A program made the position numbers and the translations under genes. Under the pieces are notes generated by a model that did no database searches, was not told the DNA's origin, and saw only the letters and a program-made list of their open reading frames with translations. From Nocardia uniformis NBRC 13702 (GTDB lineage: Bacteria; Actinomycetota; Actinomycetes; Mycobacteriales; Mycobacteriaceae), in NCBI RefSeq assembly GCF_001613345.1, contig NZ_BDCE01000008.1:62001-126000 (forward strand): 64,000 nt of DNA, written 5' to 3'. Positions 17,949 to 27,675 of this stretch are shown here, piece after piece; positions within the stretch are counted from its first letter, which is position 1; every line of letters begins with the position of its first letter.

Positions 17949-18338
17949 GCCTCCATCATCCCGGACGGTCCGCGCGGCATGCATCGCCCGGTTCGCGGAT
18001 ACACCGACGAATTGAACCCGCAAGAAATATGCGCCCTCCGGAATTGGATATATCGGATCTCTGCAATTATTTGGCAAATAGTTAGCCAGCAAACATTGCC
18101 ACATGGTCGCTGTTTGAATACGAAAGAATGCGATCTCCTATTGACGAACGGTGCTAGTCTTTAGCGCGGGAACGGCCTCGGGGGCGCATTCCCGTCGTGA
18201 AGTGCAGAAAAACGGGTTGCACAATCAGTTGCGCGCTTCTTCGGGCGCGCAACAGGACTCGGCTTTTCGCCGGTCTTCGATGTTACAAGAACGATGCCAG
18301 CTAGATCTCATGCGTGACGCAGCAAAGGAGCTAGTACC
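17949..18338. other. Intergenic region, AT-rich centre, no confident gene
   Basis: The segment of about 18020-18160 is clearly richer in A and T than its surroundings and holds promoter-like elements (TTGACG at 18141, TAGTCT at 18155) whose spacing is too short for one standard promoter. A 63-codon frame (18151-18342) overlaps the DUF397 start by GTGA but has no recognisable content. The XRE-type regulator that usually precedes a DUF397 gene is not present. Confidence 0.5.
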
Positions 18339-18548
18339 GTGAAGGTGGATTTGACAGGCGCCTCATGGCGCAAGAGCAAACATAGCGGTCCCAATGGAAA
18401 CTGTGTGGAAGTAGCGTTTCTGCGGGGTGGCCACGTAGGGGTTCGTGACAGCAAGGACCACGGCGGCGGGCCGATCCTCGCATTCACCCCTGGCGAGTGG
18501 GACGCGTTCGTCGCGGGCGTTTCCGAGGGCGAGTTCAGGCGCGCCTGA
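18339..18548 (+). CDS. DUF397 small protein without an XRE partner
   Basis: This 69-aa protein matches DUF397 end to end: LTGASWRKSKHSGPNGNCVEVA, then VGVRDSKDHGGGPILAFTPGEWDAFV. In Streptomyces and relatives these proteins are encoded beside Scr1-type HTH regulators and act as their small partners, in toxin/antitoxin-like or developmental control. Here none is adjacent. GTG 18339 follows AAAGGAG. A terminator lies 15 nt after the stop, so the gene is monocistronic. Confidence 0.85.
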   Translation: MKVDLTGASWRKSKHSGPNGNCVEVAFLRGGHVGVRDSKDHGGGPILAFTPGEWDAFVAGVSEGEFRRA

Positions 18549-18563
18549 ATGTAGAGAACAGGG

Positions 18564-18592
18564 GCCCCGAGTCATTGACGACTCGGGGCTTT
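18564..18592 (+). terminator. Intrinsic terminator after DUF397 gene
   Basis: GCCCCGAGTC pairs with GACTCGGGGC around a 6-nt loop, followed by TTT. Confidence 0.75.
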
Positions 18593-18619
18593 CGCGTGTT
18601 CGGGGCAGCGCGCACGCGG

Positions 18620-20245
18620 TCAGTGCCGGTGCCCGTTCCCCCTACCTTCTTCCTGGACGCGACGCAGTACCGCGAGCTGTTCGCGCTCTTCTTCGTGTTC
18701 GGTACCGGTGTGCAGGTCGCGCTCTTCGGGTGGGTCGGGGCTGAAGAAGCCACCGCTGCCCGGACGTCCGGCAAGGCCGAGTTCATTCAGCTTCCGCGGC
18801 ACGCGCGCGCCCTGGTACTCCAGCGGAATGGGGTGTCCGTGTTCATCGACCGGCCCGAGCGGCTGGTGCAGTTCGATGTACTCCCCGTGTGGAAGTCGGC
18901 GCACCACGCCGGTTTCGATGCCGTGCTCGAGTATCGCGCGGTCGGCGCGTTGCAGGCCGAGGCACAGTCGGTAGGCGATGTAGTAGGCCAGCGGCGGGGC
19001 GAGCAGTAGCCCGATGCGGAAGATCCAGGTGGTCGCATTGAGCGAGATATCGAACTGCAGCGCGATGATGTCATTGACGCAGGCCAGGGTGAGCACGATA
19101 TAGAAGGTCAGCGACATGGCCCCGATGGCGGTGCGGGTGGGGACGTCGCGAGGTCGTTGCAGCAGGTTGTGGTGGACGCGGTCGCCGCTGAGGCGTTTCT
19201 CGATCCACGGGTAGGTGATGAGCATGGTGAAGATCAGCGGCATGAGCAGCGCGACGGAGAACGAGCCCGGCACCGTATGGCCGAAGATATAGAGCTCCCA
19301 GGCCGGGAACAGGCGCAGGAATCCATCGGTCCACATGAGGTAGAAGTCGGGCTGGGTGCCCGCCGAAACCTGAGATGGGTTGTAGGGCCCCAGGTTCCAC
19401 ACCGGATTGATCTGAAGCAGACCGCCCATAATGGAGAGCACGGCCAGGTTGAAGGCGAAGAACGCGCCCTGGTCCAGGGAGAACACCGGCACGATGCGGG
19501 TGCCGACGACATTGTGTTCGGTGCGACCGGGTGCCGGGTACTGGGTGTGCTTCTGGTACCAGACCAGCCCGATATGCGCGACGACCAGCACGATCATTAT
19601 GCCGGGGAACAGCAGCACATGCGCGATGTAGAGCCGCGGAATGATGATATTGCCCGGGAAGTCCCCGCCGAACATGAGCCAGTGCAGCCAGGTGCCGACA
19701 ACCGGTGTGCCCATGGTGATTCCGGAGAACGCGGCGCGTAATCCGGTGCCCGAGAGCAGGTCATCGGGCAGCGAGTAACCGAAGAAGCCTTCGAAGGTGG
19801 CGAGGATCAGCAGTAGCGAGCCGATCACCCAGTTGGCTTCGCGGGGTTTGCGGAACGCGCCGGTGAAGAAGATGCGGGACAGGTGCACGATCATCGCGGC
19901 AACGAAAAGCAATGCGGCCCAGTGGTGTACCTGGCGTACGAACAGTCCGCCGCGCACGTCGAAGGAGATCTCGAGCGTGGATTCGTAGGCTCGGGACATG
20001 GTGACGCCGCGTAATGGCTGATAGGAACCGTTGTAGACGACCTCGGTCATGGACGGGTCGAAAAACAGGGTCAGGTACACGCCGGACAGAATCAGGATGA
20101 TGAAGCTGTACAGCGCGATTTCGCCGAGCAGAAACGACCAGTGAGTCGGAAAAACCTTATTGATGGATCTTTTCAGGAATGCCGCGGCTTGATACCGCTC
20201 ATCCGCTGCGTTGGCCTGCGCGGCCGCTCGACTAGTGGTTGCCAT
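18620..20245 (-). CDS. qcrB: Stand-alone cytochrome bc1 cytochrome b subunit
   Basis: This 541-aa QcrB carries the two b hemes and the quinol sites of the actinobacterial bcc complex. Seen: heme-ligand helices with [12 protein letters not shown] and later [11 protein letters not shown], the [11 protein letters not shown] loop, and the Qo-site PDFY (variant of PEWY) in [13 protein letters not shown]. The long C-terminal tail ([17 protein letters not shown]) is typical of the Mycobacteriales. Normally qcrB follows qcrC-qcrA in an operon. Here it is alone, between a DUF397 gene and a divergent acyltransferase, so it is probably a second copy. QcrB is the target of telacebec-type inhibitors; a divergent paralogue might matter for tolerance. 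Confidence 0.88.
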   Translation of the reverse strand: MATTSRAAAQANAADERYQAAAFLKRSINKVFPTHWSFLLGEIALYSFIILILSGVYLTLFFDPSMTEVVYNGSYQPLRGVTMSRAYESTLEISFDVRGGLFVRQVHHWAALLFVAAMIVHLSRIFFTGAFRKPREANWVIGSLLLILATFEGFFGYSLPDDLLSGTGLRAAFSGITMGTPVVGTWLHWLMFGGDFPGNIIIPRLYIAHVLLFPGIMIVLVVAHIGLVWYQKHTQYPAPGRTEHNVVGTRIVPVFSLDQGAFFAFNLAVLSIMGGLLQINPVWNLGPYNPSQVSAGTQPDFYLMWTDGFLRLFPAWELYIFGHTVPGSFSVALLMPLIFTMLITYPWIEKRLSGDRVHHNLLQRPRDVPTRTAIGAMSLTFYIVLTLACVNDIIALQFDISLNATTWIFRIGLLLAPPLAYYIAYRLCLGLQRADRAILEHGIETGVVRRLPHGEYIELHQPLGPVDEHGHPIPLEYQGARVPRKLNELGLAGRPGSGGFFSPDPPEERDLHTGTEHEEEREQLAVLRRVQEEGRGNGHRH

Positions 20246-20363
20246 TGTGCGGTCACCCCGCCCCCAAAGGAGAGTGATAAGGCTTCTACTACAGACGGTA
20301 GCACGTGCGCACTTTGTCCGGGGCCGAAATTCATACCCAGACTTTCGCCGATACTGTCAGCGG

Positions 20364-21767
20364 GTGACCTCGCTCGCGCCGCGGGACGCGACCATGTACT
20401 GGCTGTCCACCCGCACCCGCAATGACCTCTTCCTGGTGTACTGCTTCGCGGATACCGGGGTCCCGACCGCGCGGTTACGTGAGACCGTCACCCGTCGCGG
20501 CCTTCGCATTCCGGATCTTCGGGTCCGGGTGCGCGACGCCCCTGCGAATCTTGCGTATCCCGGGTGGGTTCCCTGTGCGTTCGCCGAGGATCAATTCCGC
20601 GAGCACCGGCTCCCCACTCCCACCTGGTCCGCCGCGACCACCGCCCTGGCCGAACTGCTCGGCACCGGTCTCGACGCGAGCCACCGCCCCTGGCGGCTCC
20701 ACGTCTTTCGCGGGATCATCGACGCCCCGCTGGCCCCCGCCGAACCGGCCATCGTCGCGGTCCTGCAGGTATCGCACGCCCTGGCCGACGGCCGCCGTGC
20801 CGCCGACATCGCCCGCGCCCTCTTCACGGACTCCGGGATCACCGACGAATCGACCGGTGCGGCAGGGTTTTTCGCCGCCGCAGTGAATCGTGTTCTCCCG
20901 GTTACCCTGGCGGATCGGCTGAAAACCGCTGTGCCGCTGTGGAACGCGGCCCTCGCGGTACCCACTCTCCCGATGGGTGTGAGCCGCACGGTGATTCGCG
21001 GTATCGCCGCCTACCGGGCTCAGCGCGAACTGGCCGATCTCACTGCGGCAGGGCAGCTTCCACCGCCGGGGTCGGGATATGCCCCGAATCCGCTGAACGG
21101 TGACGGTGGTGCGCCGCGGCATGCGGTGCGAATGATGGTGCGCGCGGCCGGGAAGACACGCGCACCCGGCTATACCGTCACCATCGTCGTCCTCACCGCG
21201 GTATCGCTGGCCGTACAGCGGTACCTCGCCGCGCGAAACGAGCCGGTCGAAGTGCTGGGTGCACAGGTACCCGTGGCGACCTTCGATCGCGCTGCGGGAC
21301 AGCGCAACAGCTACGGCGACCTCTCGGTCGACCTGGCGGTCGCGGAACCGGATCCCCGACTCCGGGCCGACCGGATCGCCACCGATATGGCTGCCCGCCG
21401 AGAGCGTGCACGGCATCCACTGCATGTGGCGCAGGATCGCGTGACCGCCGTCATCCCGGCCCCGATCCTGCGCTGGGATGTGAACGGCTATCCGATAGAC
21501 GGGCTCCCCGAACGTGTTTCGGGTCACACCGTGGTGTCCAGCGTGCACCGCGGCCCGGCCGACCTGACCTTCGGTGGCGGTGCGGTGCGCTTCACCGCGG
21601 GCTTCCCCGCCCTCGGCTCCGTCATGCACCTGACCCACGGGGTGCACGGATTGGGCGATACCGTCACTGTTTCCGTACACGCCGATCCGGCGGTAATCCC
21701 CGACCTCGACGAGTACGCGGAGCTGCTGGACGCGGCGCTGGACGAGGTCGTCACGGCGCTGCGCTGA
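20364..21767 (+). CDS. WS/DGAT-like acyltransferase, diverged
   Basis: This 467-aa protein of the wax-ester synthase/diacylglycerol acyltransferase fold starts LAPRDATMYWLSTRT, the position of the family's LSPxDAxFL. The catalytic HHxxxDG is SHALADG: the second His and the Asp-Gly remain, the first His is Ser. The later block with AVQRYLAARNEPVEVLGAQVPV and the C-terminal DUF1298-like region are present, but the family's PMH near the N-terminus is absent. It may use acyl donors other than acyl-CoA or be a non-lipid acyltransferase. GTG 20364 lies 6 nt after TACTGT, so the mRNA is probably leaderless. The gene is divergent from qcrB. Confidence 0.72.
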   Translation: MTSLAPRDATMYWLSTRTRNDLFLVYCFADTGVPTARLRETVTRRGLRIPDLRVRVRDAPANLAYPGWVPCAFAEDQFREHRLPTPTWSAATTALAELLGTGLDASHRPWRLHVFRGIIDAPLAPAEPAIVAVLQVSHALADGRRAADIARALFTDSGITDESTGAAGFFAAAVNRVLPVTLADRLKTAVPLWNAALAVPTLPMGVSRTVIRGIAAYRAQRELADLTAAGQLPPPGSGYAPNPLNGDGGAPRHAVRMMVRAAGKTRAPGYTVTIVVLTAVSLAVQRYLAARNEPVEVLGAQVPVATFDRAAGQRNSYGDLSVDLAVAEPDPRLRADRIATDMAARRERARHPLHVAQDRVTAVIPAPILRWDVNGYPIDGLPERVSGHTVVSSVHRGPADLTFGGGAVRFTAGFPALGSVMHLTHGVHGLGDTVTVSVHADPAVIPDLDEYAELLDAALDEVVTALR

Positions 21768-21780
21768 TTGGCGACAACGA

Positions 21781-21821
21781 CAAACGCCCCTGACCAGCTG
21801 AAAGCCGGTCAGGGGCGTTTG
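21781..21821. terminator. Bidirectional terminator
   Basis: CAAACGCCCCTGACC (21781-21795) is mirrored by GGTCAGGGGCGTTTG (21807-21821), a 15-bp perfect stem. It lies between the plus-strand acyltransferase and the minus-strand tRNA-Ser and can serve both. Confidence 0.85.
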
Positions 21822-21824
21822 CCA

Positions 21825-21912
21825 TGGCGGAGGATAGGGGATTTGAACCCCTGAGGGCGTTAACCCAACCCGCGTTCCAGGCGAGCGCCATAGGCCACTA
21901 GGCGAATCCTCC
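21825..21912 (-). tRNA. tRNA-Ser (anticodon GGA)
   Basis: The 88-nt gene includes an encoded CCA. The acceptor stem pairs GGAGGAT with ATCCTCC, the discriminator base is G, the anticodon arm is CGCCTGGAACGCG with anticodon GGA, a long variable arm (TTGGGTTAACGCCCTCA region) marks a class II tRNA, and the T arm is GGGGTTCAAATCCCC. Confidence 0.95.
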
Positions 21913-21965
21913 GCAGAGGAATATACCGGCTGCCCTGGGGGGAAAAGCAAATGGGGCGGTGGGAG

Positions 21966-23054
21966 CTACTTTTTGGGCAGGGAGTCGAGTGCCTTCTGCA
22001 CCTGTTCCTTGGCGACCTGGCCCACTTCTTCCTTGCTGGCGGGGGACTGCTCGTCGCGACGGAGCGTGATCGTCACCTTGACCGACACATTGCTGTCGCG
22101 GGCGCCGACCGTGTAGGTGAGGTTTTCGATGGAGCTGTAACCGTCGGTCTTCGAGTACCAGTACCCCTCCTCGCCGATGCCGGTCACGTCGCCGAAGGCG
22201 ATACCGCTGCCGGTGGTCTCGGTGGCACGTTCCTTCCAGGACTTGTAATCGGGATCGGGGGTGCGGTACTTCGTGCTCGGGCCGAGGAACGACACTTCGA
22301 GGGCGATGTCGGCATTGGTGTCCAAGCTGTACTTCCCTGGCCCCGGCTCGGTGTAGTCGGCGTCGCATTTGAGCTTGCCGCCGGAATAATCGTTGCCCTG
22401 GGTCTCGGAATTCTTCGGCGAGCCCTTGGCGTTCCTCGCCCACTTGGACACCGCGGACGGCGTGATGAGGGTGCAGGCGTTGTTGACGCCATCCATCGTG
22501 TACTTGCCCTCGGCGGCGACAGGTTGGTCGATTTCACCGATCTTGATCGGATCGTCGCTGCTGAAGATGGCGACAGCGCCGATGGCGATACCGACGCAGA
22601 CCACCAGACCGATAATGCCGCCGACAATCACCCCGGTCTTATTGCCCGACGGCGGGCGCGGCGGCTGTGGGTAGCCACCGCCGTACATCGGCTGCACCGG
22701 GGCGGGGCCGCTGGCGTACGGGGGCTGCACCGGCGCGGGGCCGCTGGCATAGCCCGGCTGGCCACCGTAGTTCGGCTGCTGCGGAGGGCTCTGCTGCTGC
22801 GGAGGTGTGTAACCCACCGCGCCGCCGCCGTAGTTCAACATGGTGGGGTCTGCCGGAACCGGTTGTCCGCCGCCGTAGTTCAGCATGGTGGGGTCTGCCG
22901 GAACCGGTTGTCCGCCGCCGTAGTTCAGCATGGTCGGGTCGCCCTGGACCGGCTGGGAGTCCGTCCCGGCGGGCGGGGTCGCCCACCACTGGGCGGTTTC
23001 CTGGTGATTGCCCGGATCCTGTGAGCCGCCCGGCGGCGGGTTCGTCCCTGTCAC
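21966..23054 (-). CDS. Membrane-anchored exported protein with Pro-rich repeat tail
   Basis: This encodes 362 aa from GTG 23054, which follows GAGGGGAACAGCA. Residues 1-135 are low complexity and include three near-copies of DPTMLNYGGGQPVPA, then further PQQ and YASGPAPVQ units. A TM helix (GVIVGGIIGLVVCVGIAIGAVAIF) separates this cytoplasmic tail from a 180-aa external domain with two cysteines (NACTLI and LKCDADY), as in the DUF3558-like exported sensor or lipid-binding domains of Nocardia. The C-terminal SKEEVGQVAKEQVQKALDSLPKK is a charged helix. Function unknown. Confidence 0.72.
   Translation of the reverse strand: MTGTNPPPGGSQDPGNHQETAQWWATPPAGTDSQPVQGDPTMLNYGGGQPVPADPTMLNYGGGQPVPADPTMLNYGGGAVGYTPPQQQSPPQQPNYGGQPGYASGPAPVQPPYASGPAPVQPMYGGGYPQPPRPPSGNKTGVIVGGIIGLVVCVGIAIGAVAIFSSDDPIKIGEIDQPVAAEGKYTMDGVNNACTLITPSAVSKWARNAKGSPKNSETQGNDYSGGKLKCDADYTEPGPGKYSLDTNADIALEVSFLGPSTKYRTPDPDYKSWKERATETTGSGIAFGDVTGIGEEGYWYSKTDGYSSIENLTYTVGARDSNVSVKVTITLRRDEQSPASKEEVGQVAKEQVQKALDSLPKK
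22830..22964. repeat. Three 45-bp tandem repeats inside a coding region
   Basis: Units start at 22830, 22875 and 22920 with a 45-bp period. The first two differ by a single base; the third is diverged in its second half. Each encodes 15 residues (MLNYGGGQPVPADPT). The period is a multiple of three, so copy-number change would keep the frame. Confidence 0.9.
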
Positions 23055-23154
23055 TGCTGTTCCCCTCGGTGTAGAGCGGGCCTCCCCGCAATGTCGCTCA
23101 GATCGTAGCGACCCGGCGCGGCGCGGGTCGCGGTGAGCGGCTACACTGGCCGAC

Positions 23155-23240
23155 GGATCCAGCGCGGCGCGCATCCTGTGAACTCCCCCAGGGCCGGAAG
23201 GCAGCAAGGGTCAACGGGCTCTGCCGGGTGCGCTGGGTCC
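23155..23240 (+). ncRNA. ffs: Signal recognition particle RNA (4.5S type)
   Basis: The conserved SRP core is present: CAGGGCCGGAAGGCAGCAAG (23200-23210 region) with the opposing GGGCTCTGCCGGGTGCG. The ends GGATCCAGCGC and GCGCTGGGTCC pair. A TACACT box ends 7 nt before the 5' end, and a T-rich stretch (TTTAATTT) follows. End positions are accurate to a few bases. The neighbouring aspC gene is also near ffs in M. tuberculosis. Confidence 0.93.
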
Positions 23241-23279
23241 CCTTTAATTTCCGGCCGATGTCGCGCTTTCCGGCCATGA

Positions 23280-24686
<1,407 letters not shown>

Positions 24687-24695
24687 GACCACACC

Positions 24696-24733
24696 GAGAG
24701 GGGGCGCGCACCGAACGGTGCGCGCCCCCTCTC
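24696..24733. terminator. Bidirectional terminator
   Basis: GAGAGGGGGCGCGCACC and GGTGCGCGCCCCCTCTC form a 17-bp perfect stem with a GAAC loop, between convergent genes ending at 24686 and 24747. Confidence 0.88.
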
Positions 24734-24746
24734 GTCTTTCTCTGTC

Positions 24747-25601
24747 TCAGTTCGGCTTGTGCGCCAGGACGGCGAAGATGGTCACCGACAGGTGGATATC
24801 GCCGGAGGCGGCACCCGCCTCCAGGTCGGCGACCAATTGATCGCGCTGGCCCTCGGTGATGGCACCGCGGGCCACGGCCATATCGGCGACGCGGGCGACC
24901 AGCGCTCCGGCTCCGGCACGCTGATCCTGGATCAGGGCGTGCGAGCCGATATCGTCGACCACGAGTCCGGCCCGGGTCAGCTGTCCGGCGAGTTTGCGAC
25001 CCGCGAACGGGTTGGTGGTGCTGCTGATCATGGTTTCGATGACCTTGTGCACCACCTGGGGATCGCCGGGGTGGACGATCGCGGTACCCCAGTCGCTGTC
25101 CATGATCACCACGCGACCGCCGGGCTTGAGCACGCGGGTGATTTCGCCGACCGCGCGGGCGGGGGCGGTCAGGTGTTGGAAGACCCGCTCGCACAGGGCC
25201 ACGTCGAAGGTGTCGTTGCCGAACGGCAGCCCGTAGGCGTCGCCGGGCACGAATTTCGCGCTGGATCCGGTCTGGTGCGCACGGCGCTCGGCCGCGGCCA
25301 GCAGGGAGGGGTCGGGTTCGACGCCGACGGCGGTGCCGGCGGGCCCGACCCGTTCGGCGAAGGTGAGTATCTCCGAACCGGCGCCGGACCCGATATCGAC
25401 GGCATTTTCGCCCGGTCGCAGGGCGAGCGCCTCGTGGGCCCAGTGCCGCAGGCTCCGGATACCCGGTAGCGCGGCCCGTAGATCGCGAATATCGACCAGC
25501 TGGTCCTGGCCGTCCTTATCGAATCGGTCCGGTGCCAGCCCGGACCCCGTGCCGTTGTGCGGCACGGATGCCGCTGTGTTGAACGCCATAGTGTCAGGCA
25601 T
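24747..25601 (-). CDS. SAM-dependent methyltransferase, class I
   Basis: This encodes 284 aa. The SAM-binding motif is AVDIGSGAGSEIL near residue 65, motif II includes GVEPDPSLLAAA, and motif III is ALCERVFQHL; GRVVIMDSDWG follows. The layout matches type-11 small-molecule methyltransferases, with no hint of the acceptor. ATG 25601 follows AGGG at 8 nt; ATG 25589 is an alternative. It is divergent from the HhH-GPD gene, with a CRP-type site between them. Confidence 0.82.
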   Translation of the reverse strand: MPDTMAFNTAASVPHNGTGSGLAPDRFDKDGQDQLVDIRDLRAALPGIRSLRHWAHEALALRPGENAVDIGSGAGSEILTFAERVGPAGTAVGVEPDPSLLAAAERRAHQTGSSAKFVPGDAYGLPFGNDTFDVALCERVFQHLTAPARAVGEITRVLKPGGRVVIMDSDWGTAIVHPGDPQVVHKVIETMISSTTNPFAGRKLAGQLTRAGLVVDDIGSHALIQDQRAGAGALVARVADMAVARGAITEGQRDQLVADLEAGAASGDIHLSVTIFAVLAHKPN

Positions 25602-25645
25602 GTCGCCGACCCTACTCGGCTTCGCCGAGGTCGCACGGCCAGACC

Positions 25646-25661
25646 TGTGATCTGGGTCACG
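25646..25661. promoter_or_regulatory. CRP/GlxR-type site
   Basis: TGTGA-TCTGGG-TCACG matches TGTGA-N6-TCACA with one mismatch. It lies 45 bp before the methyltransferase start and 81 bp before the HhH-GPD start. Confidence 0.6.
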
Positions 25662-25741
25662 ATCATCCGATTGCGCCGGGTCACGGCCGCAAAGGGGTGG
25701 CAGAGGCGGAGTTGTCCACCCGCAGATGCGATGATCGATCC

Positions 25742-26320
25742 ATGGCGACCCGCAAGGTATGTATTGCGCAGGACCCGCAAGCCGACGAGCTGCTCTCGAC
25801 CGACGATTTCGCATTACTCGTCGGCATGGCGCTCGATCAGCAGTTTCCGATGGAGCATGCGTTCCGCGGCCCGCGGAAGATCGCCGAACGAATGGGCGGC
25901 TTCGATATCCACAAGATCGCGGACGCCGATCCCGCGGAATTCGAGGAGCTGGGTGCGACACCACCGGCGATCCACCGCTACGGCCGGTCGATGGCCCGCC
26001 GCATACAGGAGTTGGCCCGCTACGTCATCGAGCACTACGACGGCCGCACGTCGGGGCTGTGGACCGATGGAAATCCCGATGGCAAGGAAGTGCTGAAGCG
26101 TTTGAAGGCCCTGCCCGGTTTCGGCGACCAGAAGGCCCGAATCTTCCTGGCGCTGTTGGGGAAACAGGAGGGGTTGCAGGCGCAGGGCTGGCGCGAGGCG
26201 GCGGGCGCATACGGCGAGCCGGATTCCCGCCGCTCGGTCGCGGATGTGACCGATGCCGAATCCCTGGGCCAGGTACGGGAATTCAAGAAGCAGGCGAAGG
26301 CGGCCGCCAAGGCCGAATAG
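25742..26320 (+). CDS. HhH-GPD-type base-excision repair protein
   Basis: This 192-aa protein belongs to the short actinobacterial branch of HhH-GPD DNA glycosylase-like proteins. The helix-hairpin-helix is LKALPGFGDQKARIFLALLGK. The N-terminal half has FALLVGMALDQQFPMEHAFRGP, the expected substrate-side helices. I do not see a four-Cys iron-sulfur loop, and the catalytic Asp after the hairpin is not obvious, so enzymatic activity is uncertain. ATG 25742 starts the conserved part. A Lys/Ala-rich C-terminal tail could bind DNA. Confidence 0.8.
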   Translation: MATRKVCIAQDPQADELLSTDDFALLVGMALDQQFPMEHAFRGPRKIAERMGGFDIHKIADADPAEFEELGATPPAIHRYGRSMARRIQELARYVIEHYDGRTSGLWTDGNPDGKEVLKRLKALPGFGDQKARIFLALLGKQEGLQAQGWREAAGAYGEPDSRRSVADVTDAESLGQVREFKKQAKAAAKAE

Positions 26321-26354
26321 TGCGGTGTCCAGCAATGTCCGGAGTGCCCCGCCT

Positions 26355-26426
26355 CGTCATTCCGGCGTGCTTTGGCCGGAATCCGCACCGCGCGTAGTGG
26401 ATCTCGGCCGGAGTATGCCGGAATGA
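26355..26426. repeat. Dispersed palindromic repeat, copy B
   Basis: It begins CGTCATTCCGGCGTGC, continues with GGCCGGAATCCGCACC, and the right arm reads GTGGATCTCGGCC and ends ATGCCGGAATGA. It lies downstream of the HhH-GPD gene and beyond the end of the convergent ssuD gene. Confidence 0.85.
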
Positions 26427-26472
26427 AGAATAGGTCCACCTCCGAGGTATGTGGACACCCCTCCAGTGACCG

Positions 26473-26503
26473 GACCCGCTCGATCCGGTGGACCGAGCGG
26501 GTC
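26473..26503 (-). terminator. Terminator of the ssu operon
   Basis: GACCCGCTCG pairs with CGAGCGGGTC around an 11-nt loop, 8 nt beyond the ssuD stop. Confidence 0.7.
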
Positions 26504-26510
26504 GCTCGTA

Positions 26511-27659
26511 TCAGCTGCTGGCGGCGGCCGCGGTGAACGGAGTGGCGGCGGGCCGAACGAGCTGGTGGCCCTCGGGTTTCCACAGTCCGCGCTGCTTCAG
26601 GATCGGCAGTACGCCCTCGCCGAACCAGTACGCCTCTTCCACATGTGGATAACCGGAGAGGATGAACTGGCTGATACCGAGGCGCGAGTATTCGATGAGC
26701 CGTTGCGCCACCTCTTCGTGGGAGCCGACGAGGGCGGTTCCGGCGCCGCCGCGTACGAGTCCCACGCCCGCCCACAGGTTGGGCGCGATTTCCAGTCGCG
26801 AGGTGTCGCCGCCGTGTAGTTCGGACATACGGCGCTGCCCCTCGGATTCGCTGCGGGCCAAACTCGCCTGCACGCGTTCGACATCGGCCGGATCGATCCC
26901 GGCGAGCAGACGGTCGGCTTCGGCCCAGGCCGCCTCGGAGGTATCGCGGGTAATAATGTGGATGCGCAGCCCGTAGTCGAGCACGCGGCCGCGGTCCACC
27001 GCCAGTCCACGAATCCAGTCGAGCTTCCTGGCAACGGCGAAAAGCGGTTCACCCCAGGTCAGGTAGGTGTCGGCGTGCTCGGCCGCGACCGGTCCGGCCG
27101 CCTGCGACGACCCGCCGAAGAAGATCGGCGGCACCGGATCGGGATGGTTGGTCAGCAGCGCGTTCTCAACCCGAATATGTTCGCCCGCAAGGCTGATCGG
27201 CTCCCGTGACCGCCACAGCCGACGCACCACATCCAGGAATTCCCCGGTGCGCCGGTAGCGCTGTTCCTTGCCGAGGTGGTCGCCGAAGGCGCGCTGTTCG
27301 TGGCTCTCACCGCCGGTGACCACATTGACGAGCAGGCGGCCGTCGGAATGCCGCTGGAATGTTCCGGCCATTTGCGCGGCCAGGGTTGGGCTGATCAGTC
27401 CGGGGCGCAGCGCCACCAGGAATTTCAGTGTCCGGGTGGTCTCGACCAGCATGGCGGTGGTGAGCCAGGCATCCTCGCACCACGCACCGGTGGGGGTGAG
27501 CACCGATTCGAAGCCGTTCTCCTCCGCGGCCCCGGCGATCTGGTTGAGATAGCGCAGCGAGGCGGGTCGGTCACCCGACATGGCGGTGCCGTGACCACCC
27601 GCGACCAGATTGCGGGAGTCACCGTAGGTGGGCAGGAACCAATGGAACGACAATGTCAT
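26511..27659 (-). CDS. ssuD: FMNH2-dependent alkanesulfonate monooxygenase
   Basis: This 382-aa bacterial-luciferase-like flavin monooxygenase releases sulfite from alkanesulfonates. Seen: LSFHWFLPTYGDSR at the N-terminus, GAWCEDAWLTTAMLVETT with the conserved Cys, LKFLVALRPGLISPTLAAQMAGT, NVVTGGESHEQRAFGDHL and the C-terminal SGYPHVEEAYWFGEGVLP, all SsuD hallmarks. ATG 27659 follows GGAG. The frame continues upstream antisense to nothing real, so the longer 584-codon reading is not used. It follows ssuA by 16 nt and ends the ssu operon. The flavin reductase SsuE is not in this window. Confidence 0.93.
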   Translation of the reverse strand: MTLSFHWFLPTYGDSRNLVAGGHGTAMSGDRPASLRYLNQIAGAAEENGFESVLTPTGAWCEDAWLTTAMLVETTRTLKFLVALRPGLISPTLAAQMAGTFQRHSDGRLLVNVVTGGESHEQRAFGDHLGKEQRYRRTGEFLDVVRRLWRSREPISLAGEHIRVENALLTNHPDPVPPIFFGGSSQAAGPVAAEHADTYLTWGEPLFAVARKLDWIRGLAVDRGRVLDYGLRIHIITRDTSEAAWAEADRLLAGIDPADVERVQASLARSESEGQRRMSELHGGDTSRLEIAPNLWAGVGLVRGGAGTALVGSHEEVAQRLIEYSRLGISQFILSGYPHVEEAYWFGEGVLPILKQRGLWKPEGHQLVRPAATPFTAAAASS

Positions 27660-27675
27660 TCGGGTTATCTCCGTT

